NCBI GenBank assembly: GCA_031423155.1 | Contig: JANPEZ010000010.1 | Span: 1-64,000, forward strand | Length of the DNA stretch: 64,000 nt | Direction: 5' to 3' | Origin: JANPEZ01 sp031423155 | Lineage (GTDB): Bacteria; Actinomycetota; UBA4738; HRBIN12 | Part shown: piece by piece, positions 16,615 through 24,609 of the stretch | Layout: every line of letters begins with the position of its first letter | Position numbering within the stretch: position 1 is the first letter of the stretch | The notes under the pieces: generated by a model | Database searches by the model: none | Told to the model about the DNA's origin: nothing | The model's input: only the letters and a program-made list of their open reading frames with translations | Program-made: the position numbers and the translations under genes

Positions 16615-17405
16615 GGGCCGACATCCTCCGGTCGCGTGAAGTGATAGGTCGAAGCATCCTTGTCGAAAGCGGCGACGATGAGGCCTGCGGCCATGCGTTC
16701 CTCGATGGCGGCCGCGATCTCATCGCGTTCCGTGCCCGCCCGCGATGGATCCCCGGCTCGCAGCGCTTCGTAGTCGCGTGGCACCGCCACTTGCTCGAAG
16801 AGGCCGGGGATGGCTCGGGGGCCCGGCTCTCGCCGAAGGTCCCAGCGGACCACGAACCTGTCGGAGCGTTCGCCGGCGTTCAGCGAATCGGTCATCTGCC
16901 CGTAGAAGTTGCGGTGGAAGCGATCTGCGACACAGCCGAGCTTGTTCAGGTTCAGATGGGCGTTGCGGGCGACCATCGGATCGAACGTCCATCGGACGAC
17001 CTCGATGCCTTGATCCAGGGCCTGGGCCCGCTGGGCGAGCTTCAACGCGGTACCGACCCCGGCGTGTCTGCGATCGGGCAGAGCCGCCAACATGTGCGAG
17101 TGGATGTGCAAGCCGCCCTCGTCCACGCCCGCCCAACCAAGGACGTAGCCGATGAGCTCGTCGCTGTCCGAAGCGCCGTAGGGAACGTTCCCGCTCTCAG
17201 AGAACGCCCTGAACATCTCGCGCGGGATCAGCTGATGCTCGCCCCAGGTCGCGATCATGACGTGCAGGATCCGATCGGCGTCCTCGAGCTCAGTGAGAGG
17301 GGCGAGCCTGACCCCCGCCGCGGCCGCAGCCGCGTGCGCCAGGTCCCATGGGGTGGTTCCCAACAGGGTTCTTAGCCGCCGGCCGGCGGCGGCAGCTCCT
17401 GCCAC
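16611..17405 (-). CDS. GNAT-family acyltransferase coupled to the racemase
   Basis: About 264 residues, of the predicted acetyltransferase group that is often found beside MenC/NSAR genes. The core acyl-CoA binding region lies near 105-150 (LPDRRHAGVGTALKLAQR), followed by VRWTFDPMVARNAHLNLNKL, a strongly conserved block of this group. In characterised relatives of such pairs a GNAT enzyme succinylates a D-amino acid and the racemase then converts it to the L form. The stop overlaps the racemase start (ATGA), so both are co-translated. The start at 17405 overlaps the 3' end of a small gene by 34 bases; a TTG or later codon could be the true start. Confidence 0.8.
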   Translation of the reverse strand: MAGAAAAGRRLRTLLGTTPWDLAHAAAAAAGVRLAPLTELEDADRILHVMIATWGEHQLIPREMFRAFSESGNVPYGASDSDELIGYVLGWAGVDEGGLHIHSHMLAALPDRRHAGVGTALKLAQRAQALDQGIEVVRWTFDPMVARNAHLNLNKLGCVADRFHRNFYGQMTDSLNAGERSDRFVVRWDLRREPGPRAIPGLFEQVAVPRDYEALRAGDPSRAGTERDEIAAAIEERMAAGLIVAAFDKDASTYHFTRPEDVGP

Positions 17406-17545
17406 TCGGTGTCGTCGAGGTCAGACCCGCGGCGGCGCTTCACGAACTGCACCACGGCGGCCACGATCGCTCCGATGAACGCAAGCTTCATGAGCTTGCG
17501 GAAGAACCCGCCCTTCTTCTCCGTGCCTTCCTTGTCGTCAGCCAT
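17372..17545 (-). CDS. Small single-helix membrane protein (57 aa)
   Basis: 57 residues: an acidic/basic head (MADDKEGTEKKGG), one hydrophobic helix (about 18-34, LMKLAFIGAIVAAVVQF), a KRRRG stop-transfer patch and an acidic tail ending ELPPPAGG. AGGAGAGG lies 6 bases before the ATG, a strong ribosome binding site. It is just downstream of tRNA-Ile and overlaps the 5' end of the GNAT gene. Small proteins with the DLDDTEWQELPPP-like tail are common in Actinomycetota, but I know no function for them. Confidence 0.72.
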   Translation of the reverse strand: MADDKEGTEKKGGFFRKLMKLAFIGAIVAAVVQFVKRRRGSDLDDTEWQELPPPAGG

Positions 17546-17567
17546 TGGGATCCTCTCCTTCCGGGAG

Positions 17568-17642
17568 TGGGCCTGGATGGACTTGAACCATCGACCTCTT
17601 CCTTATCAGGGAAGCGCTCTAACCGAGCTGAGCTACAGGCCC
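17568..17642 (-). tRNA. ileT: tRNA-Ile (anticodon GAT)
   Basis: A 75-base cloverleaf on the minus strand: acceptor GGGCCTG pairs perfectly with CAGGCCC, the anticodon loop is CTGATAA within CTTCC/GGAAG, and the T-loop is TTCAAGT. The discriminator is A and no CCA is encoded. Its place downstream of gyrA and the DUF3566 gene matches mycobacteria. Confidence 0.97.
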
Positions 17643-17681
17643 GAGTATGAAAACTGGGGTCGGCAGTCCGGCCCGGGGGCC

Positions 17682-17711
17682 AGCGTAGCCACGCCCCTGA
17701 AACTGTGTCAA
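17682..17711 (-). promoter_or_regulatory. Promoter of tRNA-Ile
   Basis: On the minus strand TTGACA (17706-17711) and TACGCT (17682-17687) are 18 bases apart. They lie just downstream of the DUF3566 stop and about 40 bases before the tRNA, so they should drive a separate tRNA transcript. Confidence 0.6.
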
Positions 17712-17722
17712 ACGGTTAGGGC

Positions 17723-18187
17723 TCAGCGCTTCTCGGCCAGGGTGATCTCGACGCCTCCGACGATGTCCGAGATCAGGTTGTATAGGAACGTCAGGACTAC
17801 GTTGATGAGTGACCAGATGACCACCATCGCGCATCCGGCCACGAAGAGCCTCTGGAATATCCAGACCGAGTCGATGCTGAACGCGTTCTCGTTGTTGAAG
17901 TCGGCAAGGGTCGACTCGATGTGGTCGATGACACCGACGGCGCTGAGCGCCGAGTAGAGGAAGACCAGTCCGAGGAAGACCACGAGCATGGTGCAGAAGT
18001 AGAAGATCAAGGACACTTTGAGCACGGATAGCGGCCCGACCTTGCGCACGACCACGCGCGTGCGCCTAGGCGCGGAACGCCCACGCCGGCTCTCCGGGGC
18101 CCGCTGAGCGTGCGTGGGAGGCAGCGCATCTGCCTGCGGTGTCTCGCTCGGTTGGGTGGAACCGGGTTCCTCGACCGTCTGGGCCAT
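17723..18187 (-). CDS. DUF3566 transmembrane protein
   Basis: 154 residues. A Pro/Ala/Arg-rich cytoplasmic head leads into VRKVGPLSVLKVSLIFYFC, the hallmark of DUF3566, followed by two membrane helices (about 62-85 and 112-135) with an outer loop between them. GGAAGG lies 3 bases before the ATG at 18187; an ATG 15 bases upstream is also in frame. In actinobacteria this gene sits directly downstream of gyrA, as the mycobacterial Rv0007 does; here an MFS gene and a small gene lie between. Known members are linked to cell envelope and division, but the molecular role is not settled. Confidence 0.85.
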   Translation of the reverse strand: MAQTVEEPGSTQPSETPQADALPPTHAQRAPESRRGRSAPRRTRVVVRKVGPLSVLKVSLIFYFCTMLVVFLGLVFLYSALSAVGVIDHIESTLADFNNENAFSIDSVWIFQRLFVAGCAMVVIWSLINVVLTFLYNLISDIVGGVEITLAEKR

Positions 18188-18258
18188 CAGCCTTCCCGTC
18201 ATCGATGGTCTCGAAGAGGTTGTAAGGGTACGGCAACCCCGGGGCAAGTACCCGGTGC

Positions 18259-18513
18259 CTAGGTCCTCAGCGGGCCCTTCCCCTTGAAGAGAAAGCGGGC
18301 GTGCAGGTAGAAGATCCCGGCGAGCACGACCGGAGCTCCGATCCACTCGGCGGTGAGGACCTGATCCTGCAGCATGAGCCCTCCGACGCCGGCCAGTGCG
18401 CCGCCCGCCGCCAGCGCCAGATCCGCCGGGACGCGAGGCAGCCGAGGATGAAGCAGCGCTAGCGCTACCGTCGAAAGACCGGCAAGTACGAGAACAGCGA
18501 CCCCAGCATCCAC
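18259..18513 (-). CDS. Small three-helix membrane protein (84 aa)
   Basis: 84 residues from a GTG at 18513, nearly all hydrophobic: helices near 3-21, 30-48 and 58-75, then a basic end (FKGKGPLRT). GATAAT on the minus strand lies 6 bases before the GTG, so the transcript is probably leaderless. It is divergent from the MFS gene with only 21 bases between start codons. No motif is recognised; it resembles small inner-membrane proteins of unknown role. Confidence 0.6.
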   Translation of the reverse strand: MDAGVAVLVLAGLSTVALALLHPRLPRVPADLALAAGGALAGVGGLMLQDQVLTAEWIGAPVVLAGIFYLHARFLFKGKGPLRT

Positions 18514-18534
18514 TACTCGATTATCGTCCGTCGC
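18514..18534. promoter_or_regulatory. Overlapping divergent leaderless promoters
   Basis: Within 21 bases the minus strand has GATAAT 6 bases before the small-gene GTG, and the plus strand has TATCGT 7 bases before the MFS GTG. The two -10 elements overlap by four bases, so the two genes should compete for polymerase. Confidence 0.5.
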
Positions 18535-19731
18535 GTGAACGGCGCCAGCCCGATACAGCCGGACCTGAGGAGGATCCTTTGGATCCAGGCGCTCCGGGCA
18601 TCCGTATACGGCTTCGGGGTCGTCGTGCTGGGAACGGCGCTGGGGCGCTCGGGTCTTTCGAACGCACAGGTCACGGTCGTCTTCACGGCGATGCTCGCGG
18701 GGATGGCTCTGGCATCGGTCCTGGTCGCCGCCTTCGGTGACCGCATCGGCCGCAGGAGGCTCTATGCCGGACTGCTGGCACTGATGGGGGTGGTCGGCGT
18801 CGCCTTCGCCCTCAGCGGCAACGTCTGGGTCCTTTCCCTCGTCGCGCTTACGGGCACGATGTCCACCGACGCGAACGAGTCCGGACCCATCACCTCTTTG
18901 GAGCAGGCGATGATCGGCCAGGCGCCCGCTGCCGAGAGGATCCACGTCTTCGGTCGCTACAACGCCGTTGCATACCTGGCCGGAGCGCTCGGGTCGCTTG
19001 CGGCCGGTGGCCCGGCGTTCCTGCATCGTCTATGGGCAGGTGCGCCCGACGATCAGCACTGGCTCCTGGTCTTCCCAGCGATAGCAGCGGTGAGTGTCTG
19101 GCTCGCGCTGCGCCTGTCTCCTGCCATGGAGCCGGTCGGCGGAGGGGCCGTTAAGTCTCTGGAACGATCTCGCGCCAAGGTGATCAAGCTCTCGAGCCTG
19201 TTCGCAACGGACGCCTTCGCCGGTGGCTTCGTCGTCTCTTCGTTCATGACCTTCTGGTTCGCCCGTCGTTTCGGGGCAAGCCCGGAGCTCATGAGCATCG
19301 TCTTCTTCCTGGGAGGTTTACTGCAGGCGGGATCGGCGATAGTTGCGGCTCGCGTCGGGGCGAGGTTCGGCCTTCTCAACACCATGGTCTTTTCGCACCT
19401 ACCGTCGAACCTGCTGCTGATCGCCGTCGCGCTGATGCCCTCTATCGGTCCGGCCCTGGTGTTCTTGATCGTCCGCTTCGCGTTGTCACAGATGGACGTA
19501 CCCACCCGCCAGGCCTACATCGCCGCGATGGTCGACCCGGACGAACGGACCGCTGCGGCTGCCGTCACCAACACCTCGCGTTACGTCGCAAGGCCTTTCG
19601 GCCAGTTACTCGGAGGGGTCCTGATGACCAACGTGGCGATCGGCGCGCCCTTCGTGGTGGCGGGCAGCATCAAGTGCGTCTACGACGTGCTCCTTTGGAG
19701 GGTCTTCAGGCGGGTAGAGCTGCCGTCTTGA
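18535..19731 (+). CDS. MFS transporter
   Basis: 398 residues with about twelve hydrophobic helices. The conserved MFS loop between helices 2 and 3 is visible as GDRIGRRRLYAG near 68-79. The GTG start has a TATCGT -10 element 7 bases upstream and no ribosome binding site, as for a leaderless mRNA. VRFALSQMDVPTRQAYIAAM near 318 is typical of a subgroup of putative drug or metabolite exporters. The substrate cannot be inferred. The gene separates gyrA from DUF3566 and converges on gyrA with 6 bases between stops. Confidence 0.85.
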   Translation: MNGASPIQPDLRRILWIQALRASVYGFGVVVLGTALGRSGLSNAQVTVVFTAMLAGMALASVLVAAFGDRIGRRRLYAGLLALMGVVGVAFALSGNVWVLSLVALTGTMSTDANESGPITSLEQAMIGQAPAAERIHVFGRYNAVAYLAGALGSLAAGGPAFLHRLWAGAPDDQHWLLVFPAIAAVSVWLALRLSPAMEPVGGGAVKSLERSRAKVIKLSSLFATDAFAGGFVVSSFMTFWFARRFGASPELMSIVFFLGGLLQAGSAIVAARVGARFGLLNTMVFSHLPSNLLLIAVALMPSIGPALVFLIVRFALSQMDVPTRQAYIAAMVDPDERTAAAAVTNTSRYVARPFGQLLGGVLMTNVAIGAPFVVAGSIKCVYDVLLWRVFRRVELPS

Positions 19732-19737
19732 AGCGGC

Positions 19738-22185
19738 CTACTCCTCGTCGTCCATCTGGGTGATGACGGGGGCCAGCGCCACAACCGTCGCGCCCTCTTC
19801 GACGCGCATGGTTCGCACGCCCTGGCTGGCTCGGCCGACGCGGCGGATGTCCGAAGCCGTGACGCGGATAACGATCCCGCTGGAGGAGATGACGAACATG
19901 TCCTCGTCCTTGGTACCGACGTAGGCGCCGGCGAGAACCCCCGTCTTGGTCGTGAGCTGATGGCCGATGACGCCCTTGCCGCCGCGGCCTTTCGTCGGGT
20001 AGTCGGCGAGCTTGGAACGCTTGCCGTAACCCTGCTCGGTGACGCTGATCAGCTCCTCTCCTTCGGAGGCCAGGCCGATCGCGATGACGTTGTCCCCTTC
20101 GGCCAGGCGCATGCCGATGACCCCGGCGGTTCCGCGGCCCATCGGCCGGGCGGTGGTCTCCTTGAATCGGATCGCCTGGCCCTTTCTGGATACCAGCAGC
20201 ACGTCGTCCTTGCCGTCAGTCAGCCGCACGTCCATGAGCTCGTCTCTGGGCTTCAGGTTGATGGCGATCAGCCCGCTGCGGGGTGAGTCGTACTCGGGCA
20301 GCGCGGTCTTCTTGACCATCCCGTTCTTCGTGGCGAAGAGCAGGAATCGGTCCTTGGCGTACTCCTTCAGATCGATCACGGCACTGATCTTCTCGTCACC
20401 GTCCAGGGCTACCCCGGGCAGGTTCGCGGCGTACAGCCCCCTGGCCGTCTTGGAGGATTCGGGGATCTCGTGAGCCTTGACCCGGTAGACCTTGCCCTTG
20501 GTCGTGAAGAACAGCATCCAGTGGTGAGTGGTCGTCGTGAAGACGTTCTTGACGACGTCCTCTTCTTTCAGGTTCTGGCCTCGGACGCCGCGGCCGCCGC
20601 GGCCCTGGCGCTTGAAGGCGTCCACCGGCAGGCGCTTCACATAGCCGGCGCGGCTGACCGTGATGATCACGTCCGTCTCGGCGATGAGGTCCTCGACGTC
20701 GAAGTCGCCCTCGTCGGCGCGGATCTGCGTCCGGCGGGGGTTCGCGTGCTTCTTGCGGATCTCGGCAAGCTCTTCCTTGATGACTCCGCGCAGCTTCTTC
20801 GGGTCCTTGAGCAGGGAGTTCAGGTACTCGATCTTGGCGAGCAGGTCCTTGTGCTCCTGGTCGAGCTCGGCGCGAGCCAGCTTCGTCAGCCGGCGAAGGG
20901 GCATGTCCAGGATGTGGTTCGCTTGTATCTCCGAGAGCTTGAACTTCTTCATCAGCGCCGTGCGGGCGGCCTCGGCGTCGGCCGAACCTCTGATGATCTT
21001 GATGACTTCGTCGAGGTGATCGAGCGCGATCAGAAGGCCGAGCACGATGTGGTCGCGCTCCTCGGCCCTGCGCTTGTCGTACTTCGTGCGGCGCGTTACT
21101 ACGTCGACCTGGTGATCGACGTAGTAGCCGATCATCTCGTCCAACCGCAGCGTCTTCGGAACGTTGTCGACCAGGGACAGCATGATCACTCCGAAGGAGT
21201 CCTGGAGCTGGGTCTGCTTGTATAGCTGGTTGAGCACGACCTGAGCGTTCGCGCCTCGTTTGCACTCGACGACCAGGCGCATCCCCTCGCGGTTGGATTC
21301 GTCCTTCAGGTCCGCGATGTCTTTGAGCTTGCCCGTCTTGACCAACTCGGCGATCTTCTCGGCCAGCCGCGCCTTGTTGACCTGATACGGCAGCTCGGTG
21401 ACGACGATCCTGGACCTTCCGTTGCTGCCTTCCTCGATCTGTGAAACCGCACGAACCTTGATCGATCCGCGCCCGGTTTCGTAAGCGTCGCGTATCCCCT
21501 GGCGGCCCATGATGGTGGCCCCGGTCGGAAAGTCCGGACCCTTGATGAACTTCATCAGATCCTCTGCCGTGGCTTCGGGGTTCTCCAGGAAATGCACCGC
21601 GGCGTCGATCACCTCGCCGAGGTTGTGAGGGGGGATGTTGGTCGCCATCCCCACCGCGATACCCGCGGCGCCGTTGACGAGTAGGTTCGGGAAGCGCGAG
21701 GGCAGAACGGTCGGCTCCTGCTCGTACCCGTCGAAGTTCGGCACGAAGTCCACGGTCTCCGCGTCGATGTCGCGGAGCATCTCCATGGCGATGGGCGCGA
21801 GGCGGGCCTCGGTGTACCTGTAGGCCGCCGCCGGGTCGCCGTCGACCGACCCGAAGTTCCCGTGCCCGTCGACGAGCGGAACCCGCAGCGACCAGTCCTG
21901 AGCCATGCGGACCAACGCGTCGTATACCGACTGGTCGCCGTGGGGGTGGTACTTCTTGAGAACCTCGCCCACGGCCGAGACCGACTTGCGGTGAGGCCGG
22001 TCCGGGCGCAGGCCCGACTCGAACATCGACCACAAGATCCGTCGGTGCACGGGCTTCAGTCCGTCTCGGACCTCCGGCAGGGCTCGCCCGACGATGACCG
22101 ACATCGCATAGTCGAGGTAGGACCGCTGGATCTCGTCCTCGAGCTGGATCTGCTCGACGCGTCCCGCGAAGAGGTTCTGCGACAC
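19738..22185 (-). CDS. gyrA: DNA gyrase subunit A
   Basis: 815-residue breakage-reunion subunit of gyrase, full length for the family. The N-terminal winged-helix/tower region carries the catalytic Tyr124 in AYRYTEARL, and the C-terminal half is the beta-pinwheel with the GyrA box QGRGGRG near 537. The quinolone-determining region reads HPHGDQSVYDALVRMAQDW: the position of E. coli Ser83 is Gln85, while the Asp87 equivalent (D89) is kept. The GTG start follows GGGGGAG, 13 bases downstream of the gyrB stop, so gyrBA form one operon. Confidence 0.98.
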   Translation of the reverse strand: MSQNLFAGRVEQIQLEDEIQRSYLDYAMSVIVGRALPEVRDGLKPVHRRILWSMFESGLRPDRPHRKSVSAVGEVLKKYHPHGDQSVYDALVRMAQDWSLRVPLVDGHGNFGSVDGDPAAAYRYTEARLAPIAMEMLRDIDAETVDFVPNFDGYEQEPTVLPSRFPNLLVNGAAGIAVGMATNIPPHNLGEVIDAAVHFLENPEATAEDLMKFIKGPDFPTGATIMGRQGIRDAYETGRGSIKVRAVSQIEEGSNGRSRIVVTELPYQVNKARLAEKIAELVKTGKLKDIADLKDESNREGMRLVVECKRGANAQVVLNQLYKQTQLQDSFGVIMLSLVDNVPKTLRLDEMIGYYVDHQVDVVTRRTKYDKRRAEERDHIVLGLLIALDHLDEVIKIIRGSADAEAARTALMKKFKLSEIQANHILDMPLRRLTKLARAELDQEHKDLLAKIEYLNSLLKDPKKLRGVIKEELAEIRKKHANPRRTQIRADEGDFDVEDLIAETDVIITVSRAGYVKRLPVDAFKRQGRGGRGVRGQNLKEEDVVKNVFTTTTHHWMLFFTTKGKVYRVKAHEIPESSKTARGLYAANLPGVALDGDEKISAVIDLKEYAKDRFLLFATKNGMVKKTALPEYDSPRSGLIAINLKPRDELMDVRLTDGKDDVLLVSRKGQAIRFKETTARPMGRGTAGVIGMRLAEGDNVIAIGLASEGEELISVTEQGYGKRSKLADYPTKGRGGKGVIGHQLTTKTGVLAGAYVGTKDEDMFVISSSGIVIRVTASDIRRVGRASQGVRTMRVEEGATVVALAPVITQMDDEE

Positions 22186-22198
22186 CTAGCTCCCCCGC

Positions 22199-24130
22199 TT
22201 ACACATCGAGGTTCCGCACGTCCTTGGCGTTGGCTTCGATGAACGCCTTGCGAGAGGGGACGTCCTCTCCCATCAAGATGGTGAAGAGCCGGTCGGCCGT
22301 TGCCGCGTCCTCGAGCGTCACCTGCAAGAGGGTCCGGTGTTCGGGGTCCATGGTGGTGTGCCAGAGCTGGATGGCGTCCATCTCGCCGAGTCCTTTGAAG
22401 CGCTGAGGGTCCATCTTCTTGCCGCTGTTGCCGTTCTTCTTGCGGAACGCGTCCCACTCGCGCTCGGTGTAGAAGTAGTGCTCCTGCTTGCCCTCCTTCA
22501 GCAGGTAGAGGGGCGGCTGCGCGATGTACATGTACCCCGCGTCTATGAGCTCGCGCATGCTCCGGAAGAAGAATGTCAGCAGCAGCGTTCGGATGTGGGC
22601 GCCGTCGACGTCGGCGTCGGCCATGATCACGATCTTGTGATAGCGCGCCTTCGACAGGTCGAACTCCTCGCCGATGCCAGTGCCGATGGCCGTGATGAGC
22701 GCCTGGATCTCCAGGTTCTCCAAGATCTTGTGCAGGCGGGCCTTCTCGACGTTCAAGATCTTGCCTCGGATCGGCAGGATGGCTTGCGTCGCACGGTCTC
22801 TGGCGCTCTTGGCCGAACCACCGGCGCTGTCGCCCTCGACTATGTACAACTCGCATGATCCGGGGTCGGATAGCTGACAGTCGGCCAACTTGCCGGGGAG
22901 CGACCCGGATTCCAGGAACGACTTGCGCCGGGTCAGGTCGCGGGCCTGGCGAGCGGCCATGCGCGCCTTCGCGGCGGCCGAACCCTTGGTGACGATCCGC
23001 TTCGCGTCGCCGGGGTGCTCCTCCAGCCACGTCGCGAACTGGGAGTTCACGGTCGTCTCGACCATCGAGCGGATGGAGGCGTTGCCCAGCTTGGTCTTGG
23101 TCTGTCCCTCGAACTGGGGATCGCGCAGCTTGACCGAGACGATGGCGATGAGGCCCTCGCGAACGTCCTCGCCGATCAGGTTGTCTTCCTTCTCCTTCAG
23201 CAGGCCCTTGCCACGGGCGTAGCGGTTTATGGCGTTGGTCAGGGCCTTCTTCAGGCCCTCCTCGTGCATGCCGCCCTCGTGGGTGTTGATCGTGTTCGCG
23301 AAGGAGTGGAAGGACTCGGAGTAGCCGGCGTTCCACTGCAAGGCTATCTCGACCTCGGCGTCGGCCTCCTTGGCTTCGATCGCGACGACCTTATGGACGG
23401 GGTCCCTGCCCTCCGCCAGGTACTTGACGAAGTCCACGAGGCCGCCGTTAGCCTTGTAGACGTCCTTGTGGGCCGGGGTTTCCCGCTCATCGATCAGGTG
23501 GATCTCGACGCCCTTGTTGAGGAACGCGAGCTCCCGAAGACGCTCGGTGAGGATGTCGCGCTTGAACTCGGTCGTCTCGGTGAAGATCTCCAGGTCGGGC
23601 CAGAAACGGATGATCGTGCCCGTCTGCTTGGAGGCCTTGCCCTTCGTGAGCTTGTTCGTCGCCCGACCGCGCTCGTAGGCCTGGTTCCACGTGAACCCTT
23701 CGCGCATGACCGTCGCGGTCATCTTCTGGCTGAGGGCGTTGACCACCGAGACGCCGACGCCGTGAAGACCTCCGGAGATCCTGTACCCGGCACCGCCGAA
23801 CTTTCCACCGGCATTCAGCGTGGTCAGTACGACCTCGACGGCCGGGCGGCGGTCCTTGGCTTTCGGTATCGGTTTGACCGGGATGCCCCGGCCGTTGTCG
23901 GTGACGCTGGCCGATCCGTCCTCGTGAAGCGTGACGATCACCTTGTCGCAGAACCCGGCCATCGCCTCGTCGACCGCGTTGTCCACGACCTCGTAGACCA
24001 GGTGATGAAGGCCTCTCGAAGACGTGGTTCCGATGTACATCCCCGGGCGGAGCCGAACGTGTTCTACGCCCTCGAGAACGGTGATATCGCCGGCGTCGTA
24101 GCTCTGCTGCTTGGTCTTCGTGGCTGCCAA
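22199..24130 (-). CDS. gyrB: DNA gyrase subunit B
   Basis: ATPase subunit of gyrase, 643 residues from the preferred TTG at 24130, which has GGAGG 4 bases upstream. Motifs in order: the GHKL ATP site (EVVDNAVDEAM, DNGRGIPV, GGLHGVGVSVVNAL), the transducer, the TOPRIM motifs (IVEGDSAGGSAK, MADADVDGAHI) and the PQRFKGLGEMD end. The open frame extends 30 codons further up to 24220, but that part covers the likely promoter. It pairs with gyrA, one transcription unit downstream of recF and the DUF721 gene. Confidence 0.97.
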   Translation of the reverse strand: MAATKTKQQSYDAGDITVLEGVEHVRLRPGMYIGTTSSRGLHHLVYEVVDNAVDEAMAGFCDKVIVTLHEDGSASVTDNGRGIPVKPIPKAKDRRPAVEVVLTTLNAGGKFGGAGYRISGGLHGVGVSVVNALSQKMTATVMREGFTWNQAYERGRATNKLTKGKASKQTGTIIRFWPDLEIFTETTEFKRDILTERLRELAFLNKGVEIHLIDERETPAHKDVYKANGGLVDFVKYLAEGRDPVHKVVAIEAKEADAEVEIALQWNAGYSESFHSFANTINTHEGGMHEEGLKKALTNAINRYARGKGLLKEKEDNLIGEDVREGLIAIVSVKLRDPQFEGQTKTKLGNASIRSMVETTVNSQFATWLEEHPGDAKRIVTKGSAAAKARMAARQARDLTRRKSFLESGSLPGKLADCQLSDPGSCELYIVEGDSAGGSAKSARDRATQAILPIRGKILNVEKARLHKILENLEIQALITAIGTGIGEEFDLSKARYHKIVIMADADVDGAHIRTLLLTFFFRSMRELIDAGYMYIAQPPLYLLKEGKQEHYFYTEREWDAFRKKNGNSGKKMDPQRFKGLGEMDAIQLWHTTMDPEHRTLLQVTLEDAATADRLFTILMGEDVPSRKAFIEANAKDVRNLDV

Positions 24131-24157
24131 CTGCCCTCCGTTATCGCCCGCGCCGAA

Positions 24158-24182
24158 GACCTCACGCGTGGCGCGGGAGGTC
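24158..24182 (-). promoter_or_regulatory. Hairpin in the gyrB leader
   Basis: GACCTC and GAGGTC frame an inner CGCG-rich part and form a stem-loop about 28 bases before the gyrB start. It could affect gyrB translation or mRNA stability; nothing more can be said. Confidence 0.3.
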
Positions 24183-24210
24183 AGCAGGGGGAAACTGCAC
24201 GACTGCGTAG

Positions 24211-24219
24211 ATTCTACCA
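24211..24219 (-). promoter_or_regulatory. Extended -10 promoter of gyrBA
   Basis: TGGTAGAAT on the minus strand is an extended -10 (TGn plus TAGAAT, 5 of 6 consensus). It lies between the DUF721 stop and gyrB and gives a leader of about 75 bases. No clear -35 is present, as is common with extended -10 promoters. Confidence 0.5.
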
Positions 24220-24266
24220 ATCACAGGTGACATTGAGGTGCGATTCGAGAGGCCGTTTCGGGCCAT

Positions 24267-24608
24267 CTACCTGCTGTTTCGCACCACTATCCGCACCTTG
24301 GAGATCCGCTCGGAGCCGAGGGCCTCATTGGCCTTCTTCCGGATCTCCTCGTTGAGGAATCGGGCTTGGGCTCCCCAGGTTCCATCGGTTGCGGAAACGA
24401 TCAGAACACCGGACTCAAGACTCGCCGGAGCCGTCTCCGTCGAGAGCCTTTCGCCCACGACCTGGGGCCACATCGAAGCCAAGCGCCCGACCTCCATACC
24501 CCTTGCGAACAGCTGTTCTTTGAGCAATCCGTCGAAGATGTCGCCGATCGAGGACCCTTCGGAACTGCGAGCATCCTTGCGTTTGCTCCAGCCCTTGGAC
24601 GTCGGCAT
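24267..24608 (-). CDS. DUF721/DciA-like protein
   Basis: 113 residues. The core LFARGMEVGRLASMWPQVVGERLSxxTxP and the LIVSATDGTWGAQARFLNEEI block match DUF721, the family of DciA, which loads the replicative helicase in bacteria without DnaC. The N-terminal 20 residues are basic and probably disordered. It starts one base after the recF stop and stands between recF and gyrB, the normal place in Actinomycetota (Rv0004). The helicase role is known for the family, not shown here. Confidence 0.88.
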   Translation of the reverse strand: MPTSKGWSKRKDARSSEGSSIGDIFDGLLKEQLFARGMEVGRLASMWPQVVGERLSTETAPASLESGVLIVSATDGTWGAQARFLNEEIRKKANEALGSERISKVRIVVRNSR

Positions 24609-24609
24609 G

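Noticed and set aside
18188..18346. N-terminal extension of the DUF3566 protein
   Set aside because: The ATG at 18187 has a ribosome binding site (GGAAGG); the extension runs into the end of the next small gene.
23683..23698. parS-like GGTTCCACGTGAACCC inside gyrB
   Set aside because: Only 12 of 16 positions match parS and the outer arms are not symmetrical; codon use explains it.
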